Assembly (NCBI GenBank): GCA_964017185.1
Contig: OZ024880.1
Location: forward strand, 37,662,329-37,726,328
Source of the DNA: Rugalucina vietnamica
Taxonomy: Eukaryota; Mollusca; Bivalvia; Lucinida; Lucinidae
Direction: 5' to 3'
Length of the DNA stretch: 64,000 nucleotides
Under the pieces are notes generated by a model. That model had not been told where the DNA came from, searched no databases, and saw only the letters and a program-made list of their open reading frames with translations. The translations under genes were made by a program, and so were the position numbers. This document shows positions 21,201 to 31,262 of the stretch, one piece after another. The number at the start of each line of letters is the position of its first letter. Positions within the stretch are counted from its first letter, which is position 1.

Positions 21201-21686
21201 ATATGTCCGTCATAAAATTCTAAAATTCAAAGCTTCTATCCTGCTTCTGTGGCTGTACAGTCTGGTTTGTGTCAGACCTGGTTGGAAACCCCGATTGTTG
21301 GTTTTCTCATGCATAGGCTCACTCAAAAGCTCAAGTTCCTTCCACGAGGCTTGAAAGCTCGATCGGATAAGCCACCAAAACACCACGAATATATAAACAA
21401 AATTTTAATAAAAAAAAAAGAATATCAGGCGAATGAACAGATTGAATAAATAAATGATAATAATGAGGCTTTGGCGGGTTCGATCCTCGAGTCCCGCACA
21501 TCACCTTCCACACGATAAAGCCGTCCGAAATGAATGAGTGTACAAAATAACGTACACCAGCTTTCCGGAAATTCTATAAATTCATTTTTGTCAGTTCTTT
21601 CGGCAGACTTTCTAAGCCAGGGCGTTGATGCTCGTTACGGAGAGTCACGGAATAAACTGCATCCAGAAAGTTGTTCCCCTTTACAC

Positions 21687-21963
21687 ATCAGGAAAACATG
21701 CCCGTGAAATATTTACCCCCTTATACCCTACTTTTATATAATAAAACTGGGGTATGCAGGGGTATACATATTTTTCTTATTTTTGCTCCAAACCATAGAT
21801 TGTGGGTACTCGTTAGAACCGCCTCGGCGAGGCGGTTCTAACGTATGCCCACAATCTATGTTTGAGCAAAAATAAGAAAAGTATCAAAAATTTTCTACTG
21901 AAAATTTTCAATTTTTACAGCTTCAGAAAATTCTTTTTATTGCATGGGCAAGTTTTCGTAATG
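21687..21963. repeat. hairpin MITE family B, copy 1
   Basis: Ends ATCAGGAAAACATGCCCGTG and CATGGGCAAGTTTTCGTAAT. The central foldback has CATAGATTGTGGGTAC arms around a GAACCGCC/GGCGGTTC stem at 21810-21842. Lies inside the TTAA-flanked block. Confidence 0.85.
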
Positions 21964-22130
21964 AATAAACAAAGAAAATAATATGAAAATTAGGTTTATT
22001 GCGTGTTAAATATTTCATAACTATAAGTCTGAGAAATCTGGAGCGTGGGTGGGGTGGTAATGTAGCGCCGGGAATATATACGGAAATATACGAGCAGCAG
22101 CGATCTTAATGTCACCAGGTTTATACTATA

Positions 22131-25100
22131 AGTAAGTAAGTAAGTAAGTAAGTAAATTTTATTATAGTGACATGTGTTATGTACAATACAAATATCAAAT
22201 ATAAATTCAAACAACACCCGGCCGCATTGGGCCTACAAGTCACTCTAATAATATAAATACATACAATGAATGAGAAAAAAAGGTATAGCATAGTTTAACG
22301 AAATCATACGTGATTTTGAATATGTGCTGTTCTGTTTATAGTACAAGGAAAATATGATGTTCCTAGAGAATATGCATAGCTAATCATATTGGCAATAGGC
22401 GTTAGATTTCAGTTGTAGAGTAAAGATTTTCTGCGTTTCATTGCATTAACAATAAATTTTGCTACATAAATGAAATGATTGTCAACAACGTGTCTTAGTT
22501 TTTCAAAATCATTTAACATTAAGAAATTTGACTTAGTTTCAGTTGCTTTAGAAATGAGCGTTTGTCTGAGGTCTTGATAGCATGAACATTTGAAAAGAAA
22601 ATGAATCTCATCTTCTGTTTCTGTTGAGTTACAAAAATGACATACTCTCTCATGAACTTTTAAACCTGAATATCTCCCTGTCTCTACTCTGAGGGGTAAA
22701 ATGCCGCACCTGAACTGGGCAAAATGTGATTTTTCAAGTTTTGTCATATTAGAAAGTAGATACTTTTCTGTACTATATTCAAATTTGAACTCCCTATATG
22801 TTCTAAGTTTTGATACAGTTTGTAATTTATCTAACCAATCGATTTTATAAACATTCAAAAGGTGATTTTCAACAAATACCAGATCAACAGGTGTTTTGTT
22901 TTGAAAATGGGTAAGAAGATCTACTTTGGTTAAAATCGTTTTAACCTCAGAGCACCAGTTTTTACCTCCAGTCATGGAATAGTCATAATTAAAAACTTTC
23001 TTTGTAAGCCTGTTTTCATTCATATTAACTAGTCTATTCCACAAACGTAAGACGTTAGCCCAACGCCTGTTCGTAGAGACTACCCAACCCATATCCCCAG
23101 TAATCGCTAAAATTGGTGTGAATCTATGTACACCCATGAAATACCTTATAGCCCGATTTTGAATCATGTCAATTTTATCGAAATTCTTGAAACCCCATAC
23201 TCCAGAACAGTAATCTAATACAGGTACTACACATGTGTAAAACAGTTTGCTATAAGTTTTGAATCCCACATCTTTATATGAATGAATTTTCGAAATCACA
23301 GCACCGAGAGCCCTTCCTCCAGCTTTAGACAAGGTTTCTGCAATTATACCAAATTCCATATGTTCATTTAGATGTACCCCAAGGTATCGATATACTGATG
23401 CATAATCAACAGTTTCATTCCCAACTTTAAAATCGAAATCGCTACACTGCTTCCCTTTATTTCTAAAGTGCATTACTTTTGTTTTGGAAAAATTGATTAT
23501 AAGTCGCCACTTTCTACACCAGTCATTAACAAAATTTAAAAGTGTCTGCATATCATTTTCGTTTTCAGCAAGAAGTAAAACGTCATCAGCATATGTTAAG
23601 CAACTCAGTTTATTATCACCAAATGCAACACCCTTATTCAAGTCATTTAAACCACTTATGAGATCGTTTATGAAGAAGGCAAAAATCGTTGGCGAACTGG
23701 AATCGCCCTGTCGCACACCTGATGAGACCGGGAACCAGTCTGTCAGTTTACCATTGAGCTTTAAACATGCTAATGTATCAGACAGAATAGATTTCACAGA
23801 GTTATAAAATTTCCCATTAATTCCATTTGATAGTAACTTATATAACAACACATTTCTATCTACATAATCGAAGGCTTTTTGAAAGTCTATAAAAACTCCA
23901 AATGTGTCCTTCTTTTGTGCAAGTCTGTTTCTTATGAGGGTACATGCAGAATATACATGATCTTCACATGACCGTTGTCGACGGAAGCCATTCTGCTCTT
24001 CCGCTAAAAGATTTTCATCTTCCAAATAATTCAGAAACCTGTTATTTAATACCGCAGAGTACAATTTACTTACAACAGATAGAAGGCTTATACCGCGATA
24101 GTTCAGTGGTATGCGTTTATCTTTACTAGAATCTTTTGGAATTGGAGAAATCATAGCTTTTTTCCAAGTACTAGGCAAAATACCCGTATCAAAGCATAGA
24201 CTAAACAGAGCATGTAATACATCAATGATAATGGGAAATTTTAAAACTTCGTATGGTATTTTATCAAACCCTGTACTTTTACCGTTTTTGGCACAATTTA
24301 CTACCTTTTTGACCTCACAGTGCGAGATAGGTACATTCAAAATGGGGTTATGCTCAAAAAGAGGGTCAAGCATTCTATCCTCTAAAAACATTTTTTCGGA
24401 CAAAATTTCGTTATAAAATCTTTCATTGAAATTGTCACTGGTTTCGGCATTATAAAGGTGTTTAAAATCGTCTGACCATTTCTGATAAACAAAATTTTCA
24501 TCTGATATTACAGTTTCGTCATTTCCATAGACCTCCATTGGCACGGAGCTTTTTCGCTTTGGACCTAAATTTTTTATGTGATCCCAAAATGCTTTTGGAT
24601 TTTCTGTACTGACATGTTCAACATCAATCGCTAATGATCGCCTGTATTCTCGTTCTGCGGACCTTAATCGTTTGTCGAAAGCATTTCGAGCAATTTTAAA
24701 GTCATTCCTCATACGATTTTTCGTGTACCGATCTCCCTGAAATTTCAAAAAGGCCTTTTCTTTCATGTGAAAATTGTGCCATAACAAATCTAAATTTTCG
24801 TCCCAATATGGTTTATATTGTTTATAGCGTTTTCTTGATTTCTTCGAACAGTCAAACGATGGAATATTTTCATCCATTTCCCTAATCAACTTGCAACAAA
24901 AATCGTCATACAGTTTATCAACGTTTTCTTGGTTTTCTCTACAGAGTTCAATATTACGAATAATGTCAAGAAATGCTCGTCGTGTCAAGTCAGAACTCAT
25001 GAAGTTTGCCGGTATACGTTTCAGTTTGTACACTTTGGTGTTAAATGGTATTCGTGAACCGCTAGCTTCCTCCTGTCCAACAGTGTCCTCAATTAAGGTA

Positions 25101-25800
25101 GAATATTTAAAGTCAAATCGAAGAAAGTTATGGTCCGGAATTTTGCTACGTTCTCCCAATAATTGCTGTAAGCTATGCTGATTTATTACTGATGTAGGGG
25201 AGATAACCTGAAAATTCTCACAGGAGCTGAAACAGTCATGTGGTACTAAAATATAGTCAACAACCGCTCGACCCCTATTTGAAACTGACGTGAAATTATC
25301 AGAATTCTGTGAAAAGCGGCCATTCAATACACACATTTTTGCATCCAGCAAAAAGTCGATTAGCGTATGGCCATGTTGATTTACTGTCTTGTCCAAGGGA
25401 AAACGGGACGGAATTCCATCTATATCGTTAATAACATCTGACAGTTCCCCAATTCGAGAGTTGAGATCCCCGCATATAAATACTGCATCGTTATCTGACA
25501 GCAAGTATATTTGACCAAGTAAGTGTGAGAAGAAATCAATTGCATTACGGCCCCATGGAGAATTTTCCGGGGGTAAATAAACTGAGTATATGATAATCTT
25601 ATAGTCAGTCTGTTTTGAGGTAAGCGAAATTCCCAATATACCATCAAATGATTTGTCAATTACACTTATTTCATAACTTTCATAAACCGAAAGCACACGC
25701 TCGAAATCTAAAATAAAGAGATATGCATAAAACTGGAAAAGGGATTTGATTATCGCCGTTAGCATTTTCTGGACCTTCTTTTCTCTCCATTATAATATGC
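22131..25800 (-). mobile_element. LINE (APE-type non-LTR retrotransposon), 5' part missing
   Basis: The coding region 22409-25765 is followed (minus strand) by a short 3' region ending in a (TTAC)n tail at 22155-22131, a common simple-repeat LINE end. There are no LTRs. The 5' end, around 25770-25830, lacks the first part of the endonuclease; a short frame MERKEGPENANG just upstream may be a leftover of another ORF. Confidence 0.85.
22409..25765 (-). CDS. LINE ORF2: endonuclease (partial) and reverse transcriptase
   Basis: Uninterrupted 1118-residue frame starting at ATG. Residues about 55-220 carry the later part of an APE-like endonuclease: VYLPPENS, CGDLNSRIG (residue 98 on), VVDYILV and IPDHNFLRF; the N-terminal catalytic Asn/Glu motifs are missing. 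The reverse transcriptase spans about 490-800 with PLNYRGISLLS, FIDFQKAFD, SSGVRQGDSSSP and the catalytic LTYADDVLLL (YADD near residue 725). Near residue 1040 a CHFCNSTETEDEIHF..C cluster is a C-terminal zinc-knuckle-like motif found in several LINE clades. An intact frame suggests fairly recent insertion, but without a whole endonuclease it is probably inactive. Clade not assigned. Confidence 0.92.
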   Translation of the reverse strand: MLTAIIKSLFQFYAYLFILDFERVLSVYESYEISVIDKSFDGILGISLTSKQTDYKIIIYSVYLPPENSPWGRNAIDFFSHLLGQIYLLSDNDAVFICGDLNSRIGELSDVINDIDGIPSRFPLDKTVNQHGHTLIDFLLDAKMCVLNGRFSQNSDNFTSVSNRGRAVVDYILVPHDCFSSCENFQVISPTSVINQHSLQQLLGERSKIPDHNFLRFDFKYSTLIEDTVGQEEASGSRIPFNTKVYKLKRIPANFMSSDLTRRAFLDIIRNIELCRENQENVDKLYDDFCCKLIREMDENIPSFDCSKKSRKRYKQYKPYWDENLDLLWHNFHMKEKAFLKFQGDRYTKNRMRNDFKIARNAFDKRLRSAEREYRRSLAIDVEHVSTENPKAFWDHIKNLGPKRKSSVPMEVYGNDETVISDENFVYQKWSDDFKHLYNAETSDNFNERFYNEILSEKMFLEDRMLDPLFEHNPILNVPISHCEVKKVVNCAKNGKSTGFDKIPYEVLKFPIIIDVLHALFSLCFDTGILPSTWKKAMISPIPKDSSKDKRIPLNYRGISLLSVVSKLYSAVLNNRFLNYLEDENLLAEEQNGFRRQRSCEDHVYSACTLIRNRLAQKKDTFGVFIDFQKAFDYVDRNVLLYKLLSNGINGKFYNSVKSILSDTLACLKLNGKLTDWFPVSSGVRQGDSSSPTIFAFFINDLISGLNDLNKGVAFGDNKLSCLTYADDVLLLAENENDMQTLLNFVNDWCRKWRLIINFSKTKVMHFRNKGKQCSDFDFKVGNETVDYASVYRYLGVHLNEHMEFGIIAETLSKAGGRALGAVISKIHSYKDVGFKTYSKLFYTCVVPVLDYCSGVWGFKNFDKIDMIQNRAIRYFMGVHRFTPILAITGDMGWVVSTNRRWANVLRLWNRLVNMNENRLTKKVFNYDYSMTGGKNWCSEVKTILTKVDLLTHFQNKTPVDLVFVENHLLNVYKIDWLDKLQTVSKLRTYREFKFEYSTEKYLLSNMTKLEKSHFAQFRCGILPLRVETGRYSGLKVHERVCHFCNSTETEDEIHFLFKCSCYQDLRQTLISKATETKSNFLMLNDFEKLRHVVDNHFIYVAKFIVNAMKRRKSLLYN

Positions 25801-25980
25801 ATCTGTTTTAACAATAAAAGCGACCCGTTTCTTTGCTTCTGTCGATATCTACTGTGTGTTCAGAACGCACACCTACAGCCGACGCCATCTTGAAAACGAC
25901 GTCATTGGCGCGACGTTATGGCATTTCGTCCTTCGCGACGCACGGACCTTTAAGCGCCACGGTTTTTATGGTTCTTTACC

Positions 25981-26224
25981 TTAAACACCACTTTTATATA
26001 GCAAAACTGGGGTTTGCAGGGGTATACCTATTTTTCTTATTTTTGCTCCAAAATATAGATTGTGGGTACTCGTTAGAACCGCCTCGGCGAGGCGGTTCTA
26101 ACGTGTACCCACAATCTATGTTTTGAGCAAAAATAAGAAAAATATCATTTTTTTTCCTGTGAAAATTTTCATTTTTAAAACCAAAATATTTTCTGTATAT
26201 TACATGGACGTGTTTTCGTAATGA
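25981..26224. repeat. hairpin MITE family B, copy 2, right piece
   Basis: Continues the piece at 19031-19064. Central GAACCGCCTCGGCGAGG stem at 26078-26102, right end CATGGACGTGTTTTCGTAAT. Confidence 0.82.
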
Positions 26225-26376
26225 TTCTATACATTTTTCAAAAACCTCCCTGAAATGAAAGAAAAATCTCCCTCATGCCACTTTCAAACTCATCACATGT
26301 ATGAATACCAGATGTTACATGTCAAGTTTTGTTGTAATCATCTGTTCCAGAGAAGCTTTTTGAAGGGTTTTTACAA

Positions 26377-26484
26377 GATAGAGGCGTGGTGGCCATCTTC
26401 ATCATGTTATGAGATAGAGGCGTGGTGGCCATCTTCATCATGTTATGAGATAGAGGCGTGGTGGCCATCTTCATCATGTCATAT
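26377..26484 (+). repeat. three tandem 36-bp units
   Basis: Units start at 26377, 26413 and 26449 with GATAGAGGCGTGGTGGCCAT. 36 is a multiple of three, so a frame stays open, but this is a repeat. A related single block is at about 27103. Confidence 0.85.
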
Positions 26485-26529
26485 GGATATTATTTGTGAA
26501 CACATTGGTTTTTGCTTCCTATAGATGCT

Positions 26530-27297
26530 TCATATAGAATTTGGCTTTGATTGACCAAGTGGTTTCAGAGATGTTTGAATATTATGGTAATATACATGCA
26601 TATTGCCCAGGGTGGGGCAGACCAACCTCTGGGGTCCAACTTGGATTATTTTTTTTTCAGCATCATTAATATTTTGTCCATTTGCCCATTTCTTGCAAGT
26701 TTTTCAGTTTTCCCAATTCCAATGCAACCTTTGTTGATCTTGCTGTAAAACAGGTAAAGGTCATCACAGGGTCATGATTTATAAACACATTGTAGTACTC
26801 TAGCAAGCCAAGTTTCTTTGAAATCGGACCAGGGGTTCTGGGGAAGATTTTTTAAGGGAATGAATGAATACAGGCCACGACCAAGGAACGTCATTATCTG
26901 CCATAGGCTTTTATTTAGGAAATACATGAAAAAAAAACTTCTCTGAAACCGCAAAGGCCTAAGCTTGTGTATTTGGTATGCAACAATATCACATGGAGTT
27001 CTATATAAATCCGGCCAACCATGGCCCCCCCCCCGAGGTCAAAAATGGCCCCACCCCGAGGGTCATTAGCCTTACAATGGGAAAGACATTCCATATATTG
27101 GCATGGTGGCCATCTTGGTCATGTGACCTGGATTATTTATGTACACATTGACTCCCCCTTCCTATAGATACTTCACATAAAATTTGGCTTTGATAGACCA
27201 GGTGGTCTCAGAGAAGATCCTTGAAAACGGTGGACGACAGCCATGCAAACGACAGACAGACGACGGGTACCTGCCTATCCTATGGCTCAGGTGAGCT
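26530..27297. repeat. repeat I, long copy
   Basis: Shares the CTCTGAAACCGCAAAGGCC block with 52981-53020 (there TTTCTAAACCGCAAGGCC) and GGGTCATGATTTATA with 18860. Ends CAGGTGAGCTAA, the same terminus as the 52799-53158 element. Includes a C-run and repeated GGTGGCCATCTTGGTCATG blocks. Confidence 0.55.
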
Positions 27298-27299
27298 AA

Positions 27300-27738
27300 A
27301 AATGGAATCGAATAGAAACTCAAATTCAATACAATTTAATCAACAATTATATTCAGCACTTTATGCATGATAACATAACATATAATGTCAATTATAATTA
27401 ACAAGAATTGTCACATAGTTTTATATGCATAATGTTTCATGATCATTAAAGTCATACAACAACAAAATTCTTCAACTGACACAGACCTGTTACATACTGA
27501 AAATTAGAAATTGTTCATCAAATTAATTCTTGTAAATTTCAGAAAATTTGATATCTTCCGAATTCAGACATCTCGCAAATAAAGACTCGCATAAGATTTA
27601 AGATTGCATGAGTACACTTGTGAATTTAATAATTTGCTAATAATTCAGAGATAGAAAATTTGCAAAATAAAAGTAGCACGAAAATCTTCGCAATTACAGT
27701 ATGCAGACTGGTCAGCATCTTTGTCATTCACTATATTT
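27300..27738. other. AT-rich intergenic stretch
   Basis: No gene or repeat family recognised. Confidence 0.4.
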
Positions 27739-28012
27739 GAGCTGTGATGCAAGAAAATCAGTCTTCTGGGTTTCCGACACAAACAGGCCTGTACAGTCTC
27801 GAAAAAAGCTAGAATCTTGAAATTTCGGATTTAGTAAGAACAGTACTATCAAAGTAGCAAAGACAAAGGTAATCATCAGCTGTGCAGTTACAACAGTGGT
27901 TTTTGAACCCCAACCTCTTACTCCCTAGTCTGAAACTCAACCACTTTAGAAAGTACATGAAAATAGGCACTGATACAGTGTGCAATTGCAAATAGCCGGT
28001 GTTCTCATGAAA
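27739..28012 (+). repeat. hairpin MITE family A, copy 6, degraded
   Basis: GAGCTGTGATGCAAGAAAAT, CGACACAAACAGGCCTGTAC, then a broken palindrome. A foreign block with a tRNA-like 3' end (about 27899-27968) interrupts it. Confidence 0.6.
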
Positions 28013-28017
28013 GTAAA

Positions 28018-28567
28018 CTGCATCAAGATGCAGATCACACCTTTGTTTTTGCTACACAGATAACACAATTTTTCTACTTCTTACAACCGCGCAAATACCA
28101 GCTTAGCAATTCACAAGTTTCAGATTACTCAAAATCAGTTGTCAAAGACAAGAAATTGACAGTCCACAACAGTTATCCAGGTGCAATAGTTGTTCATTTC
28201 TTTAAAATAGCAAAAAGCTGTCAAACAATCAATCACCTTGGTCTGTTTCATTATTTTCAAACAACCAATGAATTTTTTGAAAAGAGAAATCAACGTCTGT
28301 CAATTCCATCTTACTGTGACCAATCAGAGATAAATAAGGAAATGATGTTCATTTCAAGGTTGATACAAATATTGAACAGGAAATGTCAATTTCATCTTTT
28401 TGACAACCAGTTAGGAGATGTTTGAAACACACCTGGATTGCTAAGCTGCTATTTGCCTGGTTGTAAATCCAAAATTTCCAGTTTCTATCCTTCTATGACT
28501 GTACAGGCGGGTTTGTGTTAGACCTGGTCAGAAATTGTGAAAACTGATTTTCTTGCGTCACAGTTTA
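28018..28567 (-). repeat. hairpin MITE family A, copy 7, split
   Basis: Left piece to CTACTTCTTA at 28083 and right piece from AAATCCAAAATTTCCAG, separated by a 380-bp TA-flanked element. Confidence 0.7.
28084..28463. mobile_element. 380-bp TA-flanked MITE (Tc1/mariner-like signature)
   Basis: Inverted ends CAACCGCGCAAATACCAGC and GCTGCTATTTGCCTGGTTG, extended by CTTAGCAAT on each side. TA at 28082-28083 and 28464-28465; removing the element with one TA restores the family A consensus CTTCTTAAATCC. The 89-codon ORF inside (28156) is not recognisable. Confidence 0.78.
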
Positions 28568-28652
28568 AGTGTGAGCTGATCTACATCTAGTTTGCTGGCA
28601 CAGAATAGTTACATGAATGAAAAGCCATCTCAGCACTAGAAATGGCTGCACA

Positions 28653-28770
28653 CATTACAAAAACATGCCCATGCAATAAACAGAAATTTTTTGAGCTTTA
28701 AAAATTGAAAATTTTCAATATAAAAGTGGGGTTTCAGGGGTATACTTTACACGGACATGTTTTCCTGATG
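28653..28770. repeat. hairpin MITE family B, copy 3, centre deleted
   Basis: Both ends (CATTACAAAAACATGCCCAT and ACACGGACATGTTTTCCTGA) remain, but the GAACCGCC hairpin centre is gone. Confidence 0.75.
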
Positions 28771-28823
28771 TGGCCGCACATTTTATACAAATAAAACAGC
28801 ACTTCTACATTGTGTATTGAAAA

Positions 28824-29021
28824 TAAGCCACTGCATCAGAAAATCAACGATCTGCATATGCAAAACCAATGACAGTATAATTTCTCTTCTTCAATCGGCC
28901 TGCACAGTCTTAGTCTTGAAATTTTGGATTGAATCCAAAATTTCAAGACTAAGACTGTGCAGGCCAATTTGTGTCGGACCTGGTCGAAAACCCAAACTGT
29001 TGGGTTCTCATGCAAAGGCTA
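28824..29021 (-). repeat. hairpin MITE family A, copy 8, with a new internal palindrome
   Basis: Usual GCGAAAACAAAGGCG palindrome lost. Instead 28897-28965 is a perfect inverted duplication of the GGCCTGCACAGTCTTAG to TTTTGGATT segment, arms about 34 bp. Confidence 0.75.
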
Positions 29022-29167
29022 TTTAATAAATAAAGCAATAATTACATATTCCCTGCTATAATTAGTCTGACTTCTAGTAGACATGATTAAAGAGTATTTT
29101 TTTTACATTTTTACAAAATACAAGCATGCCTGGAGAATTAACTATATTGGCATTTTTAATAATATTT

Positions 29168-29394
29168 GAGCCGCCTATTGGGAAAACCAACAATGTGGTT
29201 TCCAAACAGGTCCGACAAAAACCGGCCTTGACAAGCACAGAAAATAGCTAGAAGCTTGAAATTTCGGATTTAAGTAGAAGAGGAATTGCACTATCCGAGT
29301 AGTGAAAACAAAGACGCTGATCAGCTTCGCGGTTACCGCGAAGCTGATCTGAGTCTTTGTTTTCGCCTATGCAGATTGTTGGTTTTCCCATGAG
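29168..29394 (+). repeat. hairpin MITE family A, copy 9
   Basis: Stem GCTTCGCGG/CCGCGAAGC. The right end stops at TTTTCCCATGAG, just before the AAGTCACA repeats. Confidence 0.85.
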
Positions 29395-29407
29395 AATGTA
29401 GAATGTA

Positions 29408-30016
29408 GGAAAAAAAAAGTCACAGGAAAAAAGTCACGGAAAAAAAGTCACAGATTTGAGTAGGAAAAAAAGTCACAGGAAAAAAAGTCACAAAAAAGAA
29501 TTATGCTCTTTCTCAAGTTTTGGTTAGGAATAAACATTTTTATTTTTATTATTACCATTATTATCACTTTATGTTTTGTTTGGATTTATAGTTTAGCATT
29601 TTTATGTCCCACATAACAATGTTCGGTCATGCTGGGACTGAGCTGATACTTCCTGAGTACTTGACCAGTTATCTGGTAGCTTAAAACAGGCTTGCTCAAA
29701 GACACTGCATGGTAACAGTATGTTTCAAACAAAGTTCTACTACACCATGGTCTGAAACTCTACCATAATGCCACCATGCTCCTCGTATTGGATAGATGCT
29801 CATCTATTCTATGTTTCCCATTCTAAGGGCATGGTTTGATTCTCATTAACATTTACTCATCATTGCTTGATTTTAACATGAAAATCATGTCCTATTACAT
29901 TTAGGTACAGATATATGTATTTTCTCCTGCTCTTTTATTACTGTGACTTTTTTGCCTGTGACTTTATTTCCTGTGACTTTTTTTTCGTGACTTTTTTTCC
30001 TGTGACTTTTTTTCCG
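29408..30016. repeat. foldback element with arms of 15-bp tandem repeats
   Basis: 29408-29502 carries about five units of GGAAAAAAAGTCACA; 29941-30016 carries about five in inverted orientation. Between them lies a diverged tRNA-related SINE (about 29580-29800). Confidence 0.75.
29575..29800 (-). repeat. tRNA-Gln-like SINE, diverged copy
   Basis: Matches the 51363-51565 element in blocks GTTCGGTCATGCTGGGACTG, GGCTTGCTCAAAGACAC and CTCTACCATAATGCCACCAT. Confidence 0.55.
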
Positions 30017-31122
30017 TCCACCCATTTATAATCCCTTATTTTAACATGAATCTAACATGAGGTGAACAAATTGGTGCAAGATTTGTCAATGCAACAACAC
30101 TGTCCTTGATCAGAGACTTAACTATTCGTGAATCAGTCTGCTTTTTTGCATATCAAAATATGGCATGATACATTAACCAGCATTTTGCAAATAAGAAAAC
30201 AAAAGACAGAGATCTGCTTTGCAGTTACCCATGAAAACCATATAATCTGTGAAGTGAAAAATGATAAATATCATACACTTAATTATCTAACTTTTGACAA
30301 ATTTTAACTTTTTGACAAGAGTGGAAATACTCCTAATAGCAACCAGATTCTTGCAATATTTCAAAATTTAGAGGTCTTTACTGAAAAAAGTAAAATTTGC
30401 ATTTTTAACATACTGAAATTCCCCAATCAGCTACACAGCTGATACCTTCAAATCTTTGTCTAAAAATTGCATAGCAATTTAGCAAAACAATTAAACAAAT
30501 AACAATGTAATTCAACAAGCATAAACATTCTACTTTAGAGACAGGATAATTAAGGGTATTTTGCAAAGGTTTTCATGTTACATGTGTATATGTGCATTTA
30601 CTCAAAGCCAACAAAACAGAACTTTCAGATGTTATGAAAGAAATAACAATTTGTATTTGATATGTTTTTTAATGGTTTTAAGTATATAGTGTGCACATAC
30701 CTACAAAAATGTCTCAGGTCTAAATTTTGTGCATAATACAACATGAAGGTCTAGAATAGGAATTCTATATTTCCTCTTGTATGTTTTATGTTAATTCTTA
30801 AGATCTCAGTCAACAATTTTCATTGTGACAGCCGCCACTTTCTGGGTATTTGACCAAGTCGCATATGGACTCCACATGACATGATCAACGTGATACATAC
30901 ATAGTACAAAAGGGTATTTTTACTGTAAACCAACTTCTGGCCTGCATATTTTCATAATTTTAGTTTTCAAGGAAAAATTTCTGAGATTTTTTTTTTTTTT
31001 CAGATTTCTTTATGCAGAATTACTGCACAATGTGACTATGTAGACTTAATCTTAGCCAGTGATTTCATAATAATTTCTGGTGGAAATCAGAAAATGCATG
31101 TGAAAATAATGTTTGCTTACAG
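30017..31122. other. AT-rich intergenic stretch
   Basis: Only a short tRNA-Gln-like SINE fragment at 30800-30875 (TCAGTCAACAATTTTCATTG) and a T-run at 30988-31001. No gene seen. Confidence 0.4.
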
Positions 31123-31188
31123 TACCCAGCGGGCACAAGACGTCAAAATGACGTCATATCAACGTCGATGCGATGTGCCTGCTGGGTA
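31123..31188. repeat. 66-bp foldback with CGTCA repeats
   Basis: Ends TACCCAGCGGGCAC and GTGCCTGCTGGGTA are inverted repeats. The middle contains GACGTC, TGACGTCA and CAACGTCG words. Confidence 0.75.
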
Positions 31189-31262
31189 TACAGTATTAAT
31201 GGCAATTCTGGCTTTGACTAGAAATTACCTGAACATGTCACTTAACCCATTCATGACAAAAT

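Larger units (their letters stand above)
20394..21320 (-). repeat. hairpin MITE family A, copy 5, split by nested insertions
   Basis: Left piece GAGCCGCTGCTTCAGAAAAC to about 20504, right piece from about 21197 (ATTCAAAGCTTCTATCC) to ATAGGCTC. Between them lies a tRNA-like sequence that is itself split by a 616-bp element. Confidence 0.8.
19065..25980. mobile_element. 6.9 kb TTAA-flanked composite element
   Basis: Left end GGTAAAGAACCATAAAA (19065-19081) and right end TTTTATGGTTCTTTACC (25964-25980) are perfect 17-bp inverted repeats. TTAA is duplicated at 19061-19064 and 25981-25984, and deletion of the block restores the family B consensus. TTAA duplication is the hallmark of the piggyBac and Kolobok superfamilies. 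The interior holds SINE, family A, family B and TTA-flanked MITE copies and a LINE; no transposase is recognised, so it is non-autonomous or gutted. Near the left end a segment with CCATAGAATTTTTTTA is duplicated (19090 and 19300). Confidence 0.78.
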
